A DNA stretch of 64,000 bases from Pseudorhodobacter wandonensis. Lineage in GTDB: Bacteria; Pseudomonadota; Alphaproteobacteria; Rhodobacterales; Rhodobacteraceae. The stretch lies in the NCBI RefSeq assembly GCF_001202035.1, contig NZ_LGHT01000023.1, positions 1 through 64,000 of the forward strand, in the 5' to 3' direction. The position numbers and the translations under genes are program-made. Below are positions 44,111-54,955 of the stretch, piece after piece; positions within the stretch are counted from its first letter, which is position 1, and every line of letters starts with the position of its first letter. The notes under the pieces were generated by a model that saw only the letters and a list, made by a program, of their open reading frames with translations, ran no database searches and was not told where the DNA came from.

Positions 44111-44563
44111 TTAGCCCGCATCATTCGGTGGCCAGTTTTGCGTGTTGATCGTATTGGTCCAGAGAAGGAAATCGGCCAATTCGCGGTATTCCGCATCGGT
44201 CAGGTTGAATTGTGGCATTTGGCGACGGCCCTCGATGCCCGTGGGCATGGCGTCCATCCAGCTTTTCAGGCTGTCCATTGCCGCCTCGTGGTCGTCATTC
44301 ACGCCCCAGCGGGTCATCACATTGCCCAGTTCTGGTGCGAAATAGGCACCTTCGCCAAGCAGGGTATGACAATTGATGCAGCCGTGCTTTTCCCACAGGT
44401 GTTTGCCTGCCGCGACCGAAGGGGTCAGCGTTTCAGCATTGGTCGAGGTGGTAACGATATATCGGTGGCTGTTCCACGTCAGCCCGATAAAAATAAGGAT
44501 AAAGAACAGTGACCCGCCATAAAAGATATTACGGGCCATGCTCTTGGTCATGACTTCGCGCAT
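44111..44563 (-). CDS. norC: Nitric oxide reductase cytochrome c subunit NorC
   Basis: A 150-residue membrane-anchored cytochrome c that feeds electrons to NorB. An N-terminal segment (residues 11-30) anchors it; the heme motif CINCH is at residues 62-66, followed by TLLGEGAYFAPELG, a NorC signature. The probable distal Met is in RRQMPQFNLTD. First gene of norCBQDEF. Upstream are a leader hairpin (44582-44613) and an NNR/FNR-type box (44663-44676). Confidence 0.97.
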   Translation of the reverse strand: MREVMTKSMARNIFYGGSLFFILIFIGLTWNSHRYIVTTSTNAETLTPSVAAGKHLWEKHGCINCHTLLGEGAYFAPELGNVMTRWGVNDDHEAAMDSLKSWMDAMPTGIEGRRQMPQFNLTDAEYRELADFLLWTNTINTQNWPPNDAG

Positions 44564-44581
44564 TGCGCCTTCCCTTTCTCA

Positions 44582-44613
44582 GAGCTTGCCCGAGGGATGC
44601 GCGGGGCAAGCTC
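44582..44613 (-). other. Stem-loop in the norC leader
   Basis: 10-bp perfect stem GAGCTTGCCC (44582-44591) / GGGCAAGCTC (44604-44613) with a 12-nt loop. It lies 18 nt before the norC start codon and would be in the 5' untranslated RNA if transcription starts near 44628. Confidence 0.6.
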
Positions 44614-44662
44614 GGGGCCGTTGATGGTAAACTATCTGTGAAGCGAGCGGGCGAGTCGTGCC

Positions 44663-44676
44663 TTAACGAAAGTCAA
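44663..44676 (-). promoter_or_regulatory. NNR/Dnr (FNR-type) box of norC
   Basis: TTAACGAAAGTCAA matches the TTGAC-N4-GTCAA type palindrome with one variant base in the left arm. The centre is 107 bp from the norC ATG. A GATAGT hexamer at 44636-44631 on the minus strand may be the -10 element. Confidence 0.85.
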
Positions 44677-44706
44677 ATGCTCGGAGGAAAATGCACAGTT
44701 TATTGG

Positions 44707-45573
44707 TCAGGAAATATGTTCCAGCCGCGTGTTCGGGGTTTGGGCAAGGGCTGCATCAATGGCGGGGCGGTCCATCAGGCAAAATGCGGTGGACAGTGCA
44801 TCGGCCACAGCCGCCGAAGGGGCAGAAACCGAAACCGTGTTCCACAGCGGGGCAGGGCCGTGCGGGTTGATGATATGCGGTGCATCTGCGCCAATCACCG
44901 TGCCGCGCGGCGAAGATGTTGCCAGCGCGCGGTTTTGCAGCAGCGCCTCGCCCAGGCGGTTGCCTTGGGGGCCCGCGATAGCGACGCGCCACGGGTCTGC
45001 GCCGTGATCGCCAAGCGCCATCACCTCGCCCATATCGACCAATACATTGTGATAGCCTTTGCCATACAGAAATTCTGCGATGCTATCGGCGGCGAAGCCC
45101 TGGGCGATACCGTTGAAGGTAAGCGCCATATCGGGGGCAAGGCGGATATCGGTTTCCGACCATTTCACCTTATTCCAGCCCACTAGGGCGCGCGCGGCGT
45201 TCAGGTCGCGGCCCTGCGCTGTGGCCAGCCAAAGCGGCTGAACCGACGGGTCAAACATGCCGCCTGTGGCCTTGTTCACGCGGTCGCTTGTGGCCACTAC
45301 GGTTTGAAAGGCGCGGGTGGTATTGGCGATATAGCCGGTTTGGTTCAACCGCGTCAGGGTAGAGTCGCGAAACAGCGAAAAGTCGGCCTCGATTAGGTCA
45401 ATCAGCGCCTCGATCTTTGGCCAGAGCAAGGCGGCGCGGTTTTCGGGCAGGCCAACAAGTGCGATTTGCGCATCCGCCCCCAAAGCGCGGCCTTTCCAGA
45501 TCGCAGGATTGGCAGCGGCGGGCGAGGTGCAGAGCGCGGCGGCGGTGATGGTTAGGAAACGGCGTCGGTTCAT
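44707..45573 (-). CDS. nirX: NirX, ApbE-like FAD:protein FMN transferase
   Basis: A 288-residue protein of the ApbE family, which covalently attaches FMN to target proteins in the periplasm. A twin-arginine-type signal MNRRRFLTITAAALCTSPAAA leads the protein; ADFSLFRDSTLTRLNQTG, GGMFDPSVQPLW, FNGIAQGFAADSIAEFL and VDMGEVMALG are ApbE motifs. Its likely substrate is the FMN domain of NirI, encoded just upstream with ATGA overlap. In Paracoccus the pair nirIX lies in the same place. Confidence 0.93.
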   Translation of the reverse strand: MNRRRFLTITAAALCTSPAAANPAIWKGRALGADAQIALVGLPENRAALLWPKIEALIDLIEADFSLFRDSTLTRLNQTGYIANTTRAFQTVVATSDRVNKATGGMFDPSVQPLWLATAQGRDLNAARALVGWNKVKWSETDIRLAPDMALTFNGIAQGFAADSIAEFLYGKGYHNVLVDMGEVMALGDHGADPWRVAIAGPQGNRLGEALLQNRALATSSPRGTVIGADAPHIINPHGPAPLWNTVSVSAPSAAVADALSTAFCLMDRPAIDAALAQTPNTRLEHIS

Positions 45574-47597
45574 GCGGGCTCTCCTGTGCGGGCGCGGCGT
45601 TTTAAGACGGGGCAGCTGTGGGCGTCATTCATGATGATCTGGCAGCGCAGGCATAAAACGCATTCATTGGCGTTGATGCGGCCCAGCGGGTCTATGGCGC
45701 CGACGGTGCATTTGGTTTCGCAAAGCCTGCATTCGCGGCCACATTGCGGGCGGCGTTTCAGCCAGTCAAAGATTTTCAGCTTGGCGGGAATCGCCAGGCC
45801 TGCGCCCAAGGGGCACAGGTAGCGGCAGTAGAAACGTTCGATAAACAGGCCCGCGAACAGGATGGCTGCCACGAACAAAAGGAACGGCCAGGCGCGGAGC
45901 ATGCGCAGGGAAATCGCGGTTTTGAACGGTTCAAACTCGGCCGCGATCAGGGCGTCATGCATCGAATAGAAGGACAGCGCGAGGATGCCGACGAAGGCCG
46001 TGTATTTGATGACCCAAAGCCGTTCATGCAGGGCCTGTGGCACGGCGATTTGCCGCACGCCAAGCGCCTGGGCGGCGGTGTTTGTTAGCTCTTGCAGCGC
46101 GCCAAAGGGGCAAAGCCAGCCGCAATAGACGCCGCGCCCCCAGAACAACAGGCCAAGCGCGGTGAAGCCCCAGAGAAGGAAGATCACGGGTTCGATCAGG
46201 AAGGTTTCCCAGCGAAAACCGTTCAGGAGTGAGTGGACAAAGGCCACGACCTGCACGACCGATAGCTGCCCGTTCAACCCCCAGCCCAGCACAAACAGCG
46301 TGGTGGTCAGAAAGCCGATGCGCCCGATGCGCCACAGGCGGGGGCGGCGGGTGATCCATTCCTGGGCAAATAGAATCAGTGTCAGCACGGCGAGCATGCC
46401 GACAACCACGCCGGTTTGCAGGCGCTTTGCCTGCCAGATGGTTTGCCACAGCGGTGCGTCGGGCGGGGGCGGGGCAAGGCGGTAGGCATCGGGCAGGCGG
46501 TAATCGACAAGGATGTCCATCGTTGCCACGCCATCAACCGTGGGGCGACTGGCCTGCACGGTTACGCGAAAGGGGGCCAGCGGGTCGATGGTTTTGGGCA
46601 GGCGAAACAGGCTGATCTCTTTGACATCAGGTGCGCCGTCGATACGCAGACGCTTGATCATTTGATAACTGTCTGCGCCCGGCTGATAGGTTGTGCCGTT
46701 TTGCGAAAGGGTCAGGCGGTCGAACACCCCCGATTTGCGCCAATCGGTGCCGCGATGCGAATAGAGCCCCGATGAAATGACCACCAAAGCCGATTCGCCA
46801 GGGCCGAGATTGCCCACGGCGGCGGTATAGCTTTGCTGGCCCAGCAGGGATTGGCCGACGCTTGGCGGGTCTACGAGGCCCAGCCAGAGGTGGATGAAAT
46901 CGCCGTCTCCGGGTTGCAGCGGCGGGGTGGAGCCTGCAAGTGCGGCAGCGGCCTCGGTCATGGAAACGCGGGTTTCAACAAGCGCACTGGCGGCCAAAAG
47001 GCCGGGCCAATCGGTTTGGGTAAAACCCAGCCGGTCGATGCCACCGGCGGCATCAATCAACCCGCGACCAATCGCCAAGGTGCGGGCGGTGCGCAAAATG
47101 CCATCGCGAATCACGCCTGTGGAAACGGTGGCGCGGGAAATGACCTTGGGCAGGTCTTGGCGTTCGGTGACGGCCGCGCGCAGGTTCTGACCGGCAAAGC
47201 CGCTGACATATTTGGCGATGTCTTCGTCTGAAATGCCCAATGTCAGCACGGGTTCATTATGCTGTATCAGCCGTGCGCCACGGATTACGGCATCAGGCGA
47301 CAGCGCCACCAAAACATCCAAGGGCCGGCCTGAATAGCCAACCGAGCCCGCGATTTCCCATGTAGAGCCGATATAACCGATCACACGCCCATCGGCCCGC
47401 ACCGTCCAGCCGGGGACGCCATCATCCTGCCGCGAAACCTGAACAGGCGCTTGGGTATCAAGAAGTTGGCGGGCCATGGCAGCATCTGGTGCGATGGTTT
47501 GCAACACGTCATTTGACACGCCGCTGGCCGCTGCCTGCGGTGCATATCCCGCCAAACAGAGGGCTATGAAAAGGCACGCTCCTTTTAAAAATTGCAT
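45570..47597 (-). CDS. nirI: NirI, NosR-like membrane flavo-iron-sulfur protein
   Basis: A 675-residue membrane protein of the NosR/NirI family, linked to nirS expression or electron supply. It has a signal peptide, a periplasmic FMN-binding domain (about 60-180), six or so membrane segments from about residue 395, CGWLCPFGALQEL and CRYLCPLGAG motifs, and a cytoplasmic ferredoxin-like end with two four-cysteine clusters (CRLCETKC...C and CVLCLRCQ...C). ATG 47597 has AAGG upstream; the GTG at 47600 is less likely. Divergent from nirS across an NNR box. Confidence 0.93.
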   Translation of the reverse strand: MQFLKGACLFIALCLAGYAPQAAASGVSNDVLQTIAPDAAMARQLLDTQAPVQVSRQDDGVPGWTVRADGRVIGYIGSTWEIAGSVGYSGRPLDVLVALSPDAVIRGARLIQHNEPVLTLGISDEDIAKYVSGFAGQNLRAAVTERQDLPKVISRATVSTGVIRDGILRTARTLAIGRGLIDAAGGIDRLGFTQTDWPGLLAASALVETRVSMTEAAAALAGSTPPLQPGDGDFIHLWLGLVDPPSVGQSLLGQQSYTAAVGNLGPGESALVVISSGLYSHRGTDWRKSGVFDRLTLSQNGTTYQPGADSYQMIKRLRIDGAPDVKEISLFRLPKTIDPLAPFRVTVQASRPTVDGVATMDILVDYRLPDAYRLAPPPPDAPLWQTIWQAKRLQTGVVVGMLAVLTLILFAQEWITRRPRLWRIGRIGFLTTTLFVLGWGLNGQLSVVQVVAFVHSLLNGFRWETFLIEPVIFLLWGFTALGLLFWGRGVYCGWLCPFGALQELTNTAAQALGVRQIAVPQALHERLWVIKYTAFVGILALSFYSMHDALIAAEFEPFKTAISLRMLRAWPFLLFVAAILFAGLFIERFYCRYLCPLGAGLAIPAKLKIFDWLKRRPQCGRECRLCETKCTVGAIDPLGRINANECVLCLRCQIIMNDAHSCPVLKRRARTGEPA

Positions 47598-47653
47598 CAC
47601 TTGGCCTTTGGTTCGGGGTGCGCAGACCCTGCCAAAGGGTCGCGCCTTGCGCC

Positions 47654-49490
<1,837 letters not shown>

Positions 49491-49499
49491 TCAAACATC

Positions 49500-49524
49500 G
49501 GGGCGGCGGGTTGCCTGCCGCCCC
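49500..49524 (+). terminator. Attenuating hairpin between nirS and nirE
   Basis: GGGGCGGC (49500-49507) / GCCGCCCC (49517-49524), with further pairing in the loop, 9 nt after the nirS stop. It may partly end transcription or protect the nirS message so that NirS outnumbers the maturation proteins. Confidence 0.65.
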
Positions 49525-49560
49525 ATCCTTTGCCTTTTCGCATTTTGAATGAGAGACGCC

Positions 49561-50364
49561 ATGAAAGACACCGCGCGCAGCATGATTTCGGGCAAGGTTT
49601 TCCTGATCGGTGCCGGGCCGGGTGACCCTGATTTGCTGACGGTCAAGGCGCTGCGTCTGTTGCAGGCCTGCGATGCTGTGGTGTTTGACCGGCTTGTCAG
49701 CCCCGAGATTATGGCGCTTATTCCGGCAGGTACGCGGAAAATCGACGTGGGCAAGCTGCCCAAATGCCACAAGCTGTCGCAAGACGGGATCAATGCTTTG
49801 CTGGTTGATCTGGCGGGCCAAGGACTGCAGGTGGCGCGGCTGAAGGGCGGCGATCCGTTGATCTTTGGGCGCGGATCGGAAGAGGCGGCCGAGCTGCAAG
49901 CCGCTGGAATTGCTGTTGAATATGTGCCCGGTATCACTGCCGCCCAAGGGGCCGCATCCAGTACCGGCGTGGCGCTGACGCATCGCGGATTGGCGACGGG
50001 TGTGCGCTATGTCACCGGCCACCGCGCGGCAGATGCGGCGCTGGATCTGGATTGGGCAAGCCTTGCCAACCCGCAAACCACGTTGGTGGTTTACATGGGC
50101 GTGGCCAATATGCCCGAAATTTCGGACCAGCTTATCCGCCACGGTATGCCGCATGATATGTCGGCAATGGCGATTGCCTGTGCAACGACGCCGCGCGAAT
50201 TGCGGGTGACGGGCCGGTTGGATGATATCGCGGCCAAGGCGGCTGTTTTGCCCGAGGGTTTGCCGGTGTTGTTCATCATCGGGCATGTCGTTTCGCTTTA
50301 TGCGCCTGCCGTTTTGCATGCGGCGCTGGCCTGTGACGGGGCGGGGATGGATGCCTATGCTTAG
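49561..50364 (+). CDS. nirE: Uroporphyrinogen-III C-methyltransferase NirE
   Basis: SAM-dependent methyltransferase of 267 residues that makes precorrin-2 from uroporphyrinogen III, the first step toward heme d1. The family motifs VFLIGAGPGDPDLLTVKALRLL, LKGGDPLIFGRGSEE, VEYVPGITAAQGAA and TGVALTHRG are clear. ATG 49561 follows GAGAG; ATG 49549 is an alternative. It is a dedicated CobA-type gene without a CysG dehydrogenase domain, as in other nir operons. Confidence 0.95.
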   Translation: MKDTARSMISGKVFLIGAGPGDPDLLTVKALRLLQACDAVVFDRLVSPEIMALIPAGTRKIDVGKLPKCHKLSQDGINALLVDLAGQGLQVARLKGGDPLIFGRGSEEAAELQAAGIAVEYVPGITAAQGAASSTGVALTHRGLATGVRYVTGHRAADAALDLDWASLANPQTTLVVYMGVANMPEISDQLIRHGMPHDMSAMAIACATTPRELRVTGRLDDIAAKAAVLPEGLPVLFIIGHVVSLYAPAVLHAALACDGAGMDAYA

Positions 50365-50659
50365 GATCGCGGCCCTGTGTTTGTTGCCAGTCGCGGCCTC
50401 GGCCGAGGTTGCCGCGCCAAGGGCTGTGGCGTTGGAACGCATGGTTATTCAAGATTGCGGGTCGTGCCACGGGCTGACGATGAAGGGTGGTTTGGGCAAA
50501 CCCCTGACCGCCGAGGCGCTGGATGGCGCTGATCCCGAGGCGCTGGCCTTGATCGTTCTTGACGGTGTTCCCGGCACCGCGATGCCGCCATGGCGCCCGC
50601 TTTTGACCGAAGAAGAGGCCGATTGGATTGCCCATTACCTTTTGAAGGACCAGAAATGA
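50357..50659 (+). CDS. nirC: NirC, cytochrome c55x
   Basis: A small periplasmic c-type cytochrome of about 100 residues. The signal peptide ends ASA; the heme motif CGSCH is at residues 34-38 in QDCGSCHGLTMKGGLG, and the distal Met is likely in GTAMPPW. It is thought to donate electrons during heme d1 biosynthesis or to NirS. It overlaps the nirE stop by 8 nt; ATG 50351 is an alternative start. Confidence 0.92.
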   Translation: MLRIAALCLLPVAASAEVAAPRAVALERMVIQDCGSCHGLTMKGGLGKPLTAEALDGADPEALALIVLDGVPGTAMPPWRPLLTEEEADWIAHYLLKDQK

Positions 50660-51801
50660 AAACGCTTGCCCTATGTTTTGCCCTGTTGGCCGCGCCTGCC
50701 TTGGCGCAGACCCCGTGCTGTGCCACCGGCGATTTAGGTGTGGTGGTTGAACGCGCCACCGGGTCGCTGTTGGTGGTGGACCGGTCTGACCATGCCGCAA
50801 TCGGGCGGGTTGAGGGCTTGGGCGATTTGTCCCATGCCTCGGTCACCTTTAGCCCTGATGAACGCTTTGCCTATGTCTTTGGCCGCGATGGCGGGTTGAC
50901 CAAGGTGGATATGCTGACGCGCAGCATTGCGGCGCGGGTGATACAGGCAGGCAATTCCATCGGCGGGGCCATCTCGGACGATGGCAAGCTGATCGCGGTG
51001 TCGAATTATGAACCCGGCGGGGTGAAGGTGTTTGACGCGGATACGCTGGCGCTGGTTGGGGATATTCCCGGCAACTCCAAAACCATCGGGTTGGTTGATG
51101 TGCCCGGCCGCCGTTTCGCGTGGTCGACATGGGACAGCGGCGAGGCGTTCATGGCCGATTTCTCGGGCACTGAGATGAAAGTCACCAAGCTGGGCGATGT
51201 GGGCAAAAACCCGTTTGACGCGGTGCTGACCGATGATGCCCATACCTATCTGATTGGTTTGTTTGGCGAAAAGGGTGTGACGGCGATTGACCTGTGGGAT
51301 GAAACCCCCGCGCCAGTGCGGTTTTTGAAGGATTACGGCAAGACCGAGGATGACCTGCCGGTCTATAAAATGCCGCACCTGCAAGGCTGGGCCTTTACCG
51401 AAGGCCAGTTTGTTTTGCCCGCCGTGGGCCAGCATGAATTGCTGTGGGTGAACCGCGAAACATTGGCCGAGGTTGACCGCACGCCAACCCACGGCCAGCC
51501 GGTGTTTATTATCGCGCAGCCTGCCTCGCCCTTTGTCTGGGTCAATTTTGCGACGCCGTTGAACGATACGGTGCAAGTGGTTGATAGCCGCGATCACAAG
51601 GTGGTTGCCAGCCTGACCCCCGGCAAAGCCGTGCTGCATATGGAATTTGCGCCGCGCGGGGCCGAGGTTTGGATTTCATCGCGCGATGACGACAAGATCG
51701 TGATTTATGACACCCAGAGCCGCGAGAAAATCGGGGAAATTCCGGCGCAAAGCCCGTCGGGGATTTTCTTTACCGCGCGCGCCCATCGGACGGGGTTGTG
51801 A
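50656..51801 (+). CDS. nirF: NirF, heme d1 biosynthesis protein
   Basis: A 381-residue periplasmic protein with the eight-bladed propeller fold of the NirS d1 domain but no heme c motif. The signal peptide ends PALA and TPCCATGDLGVVVERATGSLLVVD (read in parts) starts the mature protein. It is essential for heme d1 formation; the exact step is debated. ATG 50656 overlaps the nirC stop by 4 nt with AAGGA upstream. Confidence 0.94.
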   Translation: MKTLALCFALLAAPALAQTPCCATGDLGVVVERATGSLLVVDRSDHAAIGRVEGLGDLSHASVTFSPDERFAYVFGRDGGLTKVDMLTRSIAARVIQAGNSIGGAISDDGKLIAVSNYEPGGVKVFDADTLALVGDIPGNSKTIGLVDVPGRRFAWSTWDSGEAFMADFSGTEMKVTKLGDVGKNPFDAVLTDDAHTYLIGLFGEKGVTAIDLWDETPAPVRFLKDYGKTEDDLPVYKMPHLQGWAFTEGQFVLPAVGQHELLWVNRETLAEVDRTPTHGQPVFIIAQPASPFVWVNFATPLNDTVQVVDSRDHKVVASLTPGKAVLHMEFAPRGAEVWISSRDDDKIVIYDTQSREKIGEIPAQSPSGIFFTARAHRTGL

Positions 51802-52787
51802 TGACCGAGCGTCTGGACCAGATCGACCGCCATTTACTGGATGACTATCAGCGCAATTTCCCGCTGGTGCCGCGGCCTTTTGCGGTGCTGGGGCGGAACT
51901 TGGGGCTGAATGAGGGAGAGGTGATTGCGCGGTTGGCGGCGTTGCAGGCGCGGGGGCAGATTTCGCGGGTGGGGGCCACGGTGCGGCCGAATACGGCGGG
52001 CGCATCAACCTTGGCGGCAATGGCAGTGCCCGAAGACCGGATTGAAGAGGTGGCCGCACTGGTGAACGCCGAGGCGGGGGTGAACCATTCCTACCTGCGC
52101 GAAAACGCGTGGAATCTGTGGTTTGTGGCCACGGCGGCCGATGCGGAGGCGCTGGCGGCGCAGCTGGCGCGGTTGCGAAAGGTGACGGGGTTGGAGATCC
52201 TTGATCTGCGGCTGGTGCGGGCGTTCAACATTGATCTGGGCTTTGCCTTGTGCGGACCCCGCGCGCAAATGGCGCCGCGCCCTGCGCCCGATATGATGGT
52301 GCTGCGGCCCGAAGACAGGCCGATTTTGCAGGCGCTGTCGTCTGGCCTGCCGCTGGTTTCGCAGCCCTATCTGCATTTGGCGCAACGGTTGGAACGTACT
52401 GAAGGCGATATCATTGCCCGCATTGCAGCCCTGAGTGCTGCCGAGATTTTAACGCGGGTGGGGGTGATTGTACGGCATCGCGCGGTGGGATGGACATCAA
52501 ACGCGATGGTGGTTTGGGATGTCGCGGCCCCGCAGATTGCGGCGGCGGGGGTGTCGCTTGCGGCCCTGCCGGGGATTAGCCTGTGTTACCAGCGTGTTAC
52601 GCTGCCAGATGTTTGGCCATATCCGCTGTATTCCATGATTCATGCCCGCACCCGCGCCGAGGCGCTGGCCGTGCTGGAGCAGGCCAAAGCCTTGCCGGAA
52701 TTGGCAGGGGCTACACCGCAAGTTCTGTTTTCAACGCGCTGTTTCAAACAATCCGGCGCGCTTTTAACCCAAGAAAGGGCCGCCTGA
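51801..52787 (+). CDS. nirDL: NirDL, fused siroheme decarboxylase subunits
   Basis: A 328-residue fusion of NirD and NirL, two Lrp/AsnC-like halves of the siroheme decarboxylase that removes two acetate carboxyls from siroheme on the way to heme d1. The N-terminal half begins LDQIDRHLLDDYQRNFPL and the C-terminal half RPEDRPILQALSSGLPL near residue 170; each has the helix-turn-helix-like start followed by a ferredoxin-like fold, and the C-terminal half ends with LFSTRCFKQSG. Start ATG 51801 overlaps the nirF stop as TGATG. In many bacteria nirD and nirL are separate. Confidence 0.92.
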   Translation: MTERLDQIDRHLLDDYQRNFPLVPRPFAVLGRNLGLNEGEVIARLAALQARGQISRVGATVRPNTAGASTLAAMAVPEDRIEEVAALVNAEAGVNHSYLRENAWNLWFVATAADAEALAAQLARLRKVTGLEILDLRLVRAFNIDLGFALCGPRAQMAPRPAPDMMVLRPEDRPILQALSSGLPLVSQPYLHLAQRLERTEGDIIARIAALSAAEILTRVGVIVRHRAVGWTSNAMVVWDVAAPQIAAAGVSLAALPGISLCYQRVTLPDVWPYPLYSMIHARTRAEALAVLEQAKALPELAGATPQVLFSTRCFKQSGALLTQERAA

Positions 52788-53260
52788 TGCGCCGCAGCAG
52801 CCTTCCGCCAGATGCACTGGATGCTACCGATCGCGCCATTCTGAACGCGTTGCAAGAGGGCTTTCCCATTTCCAAGCGCCCCTTTGCCGAGGCGGGTGCC
52901 GCGCTGGGGATTGCCGAGGATGATCTGATTTCCCGCATCACAAACCTGCGCGAAATCGGGGCGATCACGCGGTTTGGCCCGTTTTACGACGCGGCGGCGA
53001 TGGGGGGGGCATTCTGCCTTTGCGCGATGGAGGTGCCAGCAGCGGAATTTGAAGAGGTCGTGACTTTGGTCAATGCGCACCCCGAGGTCGCGCATAATTA
53101 TGAAAGGATGCACCGGCTGAACATGTGGTTCGTGCTGGCCTGCGAAACCGAACAAGGGATTGAGCGTGTGGCGCAAGAGATTGAAACCGAGACCGGCCAT
53201 TCCGTGCTGCGCTTTCCCAAGCTGCGGGAATTTTTCATCGGCTTTCGGGTGCAGGCATGA
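52787..53260 (+). CDS. nirG: NirG, siroheme decarboxylase subunit
   Basis: A 157-residue Lrp-like protein, third part of the siroheme decarboxylase complex. DATDRAILNALQEGFPISKRPFAEAGAAL and FGPFYDAAAMGGAFCLCAMEVP are the family pattern. It overlaps nirDL by one base (TGATG). NirG is similar to NirD. Confidence 0.92.
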   Translation: MRRSSLPPDALDATDRAILNALQEGFPISKRPFAEAGAALGIAEDDLISRITNLREIGAITRFGPFYDAAAMGGAFCLCAMEVPAAEFEEVVTLVNAHPEVAHNYERMHRLNMWFVLACETEQGIERVAQEIETETGHSVLRFPKLREFFIGFRVQA

Positions 53261-53739
53261 CGCTGGATGCTGTTGATCGCCGTATTATCGCGGCCACGCA
53301 AAGCGGGTTGTCGCTGTCTCCGCAGCCCTATGCCGTGGTTGCGGCACAGCTAAAGCTGACCGAGGATGAGGTGATTGCACGGATGCAGGATATGCAGGCC
53401 CGTGGCATCATTCGCCGGATTGCCCTTGCGCCCAATCATTACGCGCTGGGCATGGTCGCCAATGGTATGAGCGTTTGGGATGTTGATAACACCCGCGCCG
53501 GCGATCTGGGCGAGAAAATCGGCGCTTTGCCTTTTGTGTCGCACAGCTATTTGCGGCCGCGCGCCGAGGGCTGGCCCTATAATCTGTTTGCGATGATTCA
53601 CGGCAGCACCCGCGACGAGGTTGAGGAAAAGCGTCAGGTGATCGCAGGGATTTTGGGCGATGCATGCCGTGCCAATGACATTCTCTATTCCACCCGCATC
53701 TTGAAAAAAACCGGCATGCGGATCAGCGGAGGGACCTGA
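53257..53739 (+). CDS. nirH: NirH, siroheme decarboxylase subunit
   Basis: A 160-residue Lrp-like protein similar to NirL and to the C-terminal half of nirDL. It starts [27 protein letters not shown] and contains [26 protein letters not shown] and a C-terminal [13 protein letters not shown]. It overlaps nirG by 4 nt and precedes nirJ by one base. The order matches nirDL-G-H in other alphaproteobacterial nir operons. Confidence 0.92.
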   Translation: MTLDAVDRRIIAATQSGLSLSPQPYAVVAAQLKLTEDEVIARMQDMQARGIIRRIALAPNHYALGMVANGMSVWDVDNTRAGDLGEKIGALPFVSHSYLRPRAEGWPYNLFAMIHGSTRDEVEEKRQVIAGILGDACRANDILYSTRILKKTGMRISGGT

Positions 53740-53740
53740 T

Positions 53741-54955
53741 ATGTTTCGACTAACCCAATATATGCGCGAGCTGGTGACACCAACGCCAGTGCGCAAACGG
53801 GTCAGTGCGGGCGGGGTAAAGCCGGTGGTGATCTGGAACCTGACGCGCACCTGCAACCTGAAATGCCGACACTGCTATACCACCTCGGCCGATGTGCCGT
53901 TTCCGGGCGAGTTGACGACCGAGCAGGCCTTGGGCGTGCTGGACGATTTGAAAGGCTTCGGCATTTCGGCGCTGATTTTATCGGGTGGCGAGCCGTTGAG
54001 CCGCTTTGATTTTTTCACGCTGGCCGAACGGGCCAAGGAATTAAAGTTCCGGCATTTGTCGCTGTCAACCAACGGCACGCGGGTGGCTGAAAACATTGAC
54101 CGGATTGATGCGCTTGGCTTTGATTATGTAGGCATTTCGATCGACGGGATTGGGGCCACGAACGACTGGTTTCGCGGGGTTGATGGCGCCTTTGATGAGG
54201 CGATGGCCGGTGTGCGGGCCTGCAAATCGCGGGGCGTCAAAGTGGGTTTGCGCTATACGATCACCGAACAGAACGGGCATCATTTGAATGAGATGTTGGA
54301 TTTGTGTCAGGCTGAAGGGGTGGATAAATTCTATCTGTCGCATCTGGTTTATGCAGGTCGCGGCGACAAGCACCGCGGCGAGGATACCGAGCATTCCCAC
54401 ACCCGCCGCGCCATGGATGTGCTGATTGAACGCGCTTGGGCGGCGATTGCGGCGGGTAAGGATTTCGAGGTTGTGACCGGCAATAATGATGCCGATGCGG
54501 TCTATTTTCTGCAATGGGTTGCGGATAATTTCAGTGCCGAACAAACCGCCCATGTCCGCGCGCATCTGACGGCGTGGGGCGGCAATTCGTCGGGGCTTGG
54601 CGTGGCCAATATCGACCCGCAAGGCAAGGTGCATCCCGATACCTATTGGTCGGATTACACCATTGGATCGGTGAAGAAAGACAGCTTTTCAACGCTGTGG
54701 ACGGGCCCCGATGCCATGCTGGCCAATCTGCGCCAGCGCCCGCGCCCGCTAAAGGGCCGCTGTGGTGATTGTGCTTTCAAGCAAGTCTGCGGTGGCAACA
54801 CGCGCATTCGGGCGCTGCAAGTTACCGGCGATCCGTGGGCCGAAGACCCGGCCTGCTATCTGACCAACGCCGAGATTGGCATTGGTGATGCCGACCGCCT
54901 AACCGTTACCCCTTTCCGAGGCAAAAGCCATGATCCGGCACATCGTTTTCTTTAG
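53741..54955 (+). CDS. nirJ: NirJ, radical SAM heme d1 biosynthesis enzyme
   Basis: A 404-residue radical SAM enzyme that removes propionate side chains from didecarboxysiroheme. The SAM cluster cysteines are at 38, 42 and 45 in [11 protein letters not shown], followed by [16 protein letters not shown]-terminal SPASM-like region has further cysteines in [13 protein letters not shown] and DPACYLT for a second cluster. The gene overlaps nirN by 26 nt. Confidence 0.96.
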   Translation: MFRLTQYMRELVTPTPVRKRVSAGGVKPVVIWNLTRTCNLKCRHCYTTSADVPFPGELTTEQALGVLDDLKGFGISALILSGGEPLSRFDFFTLAERAKELKFRHLSLSTNGTRVAENIDRIDALGFDYVGISIDGIGATNDWFRGVDGAFDEAMAGVRACKSRGVKVGLRYTITEQNGHHLNEMLDLCQAEGVDKFYLSHLVYAGRGDKHRGEDTEHSHTRRAMDVLIERAWAAIAAGKDFEVVTGNNDADAVYFLQWVADNFSAEQTAHVRAHLTAWGGNSSGLGVANIDPQGKVHPDTYWSDYTIGSVKKDSFSTLWTGPDAMLANLRQRPRPLKGRCGDCAFKQVCGGNTRIRALQVTGDPWAEDPACYLTNAEIGIGDADRLTVTPFRGKSHDPAHRFL

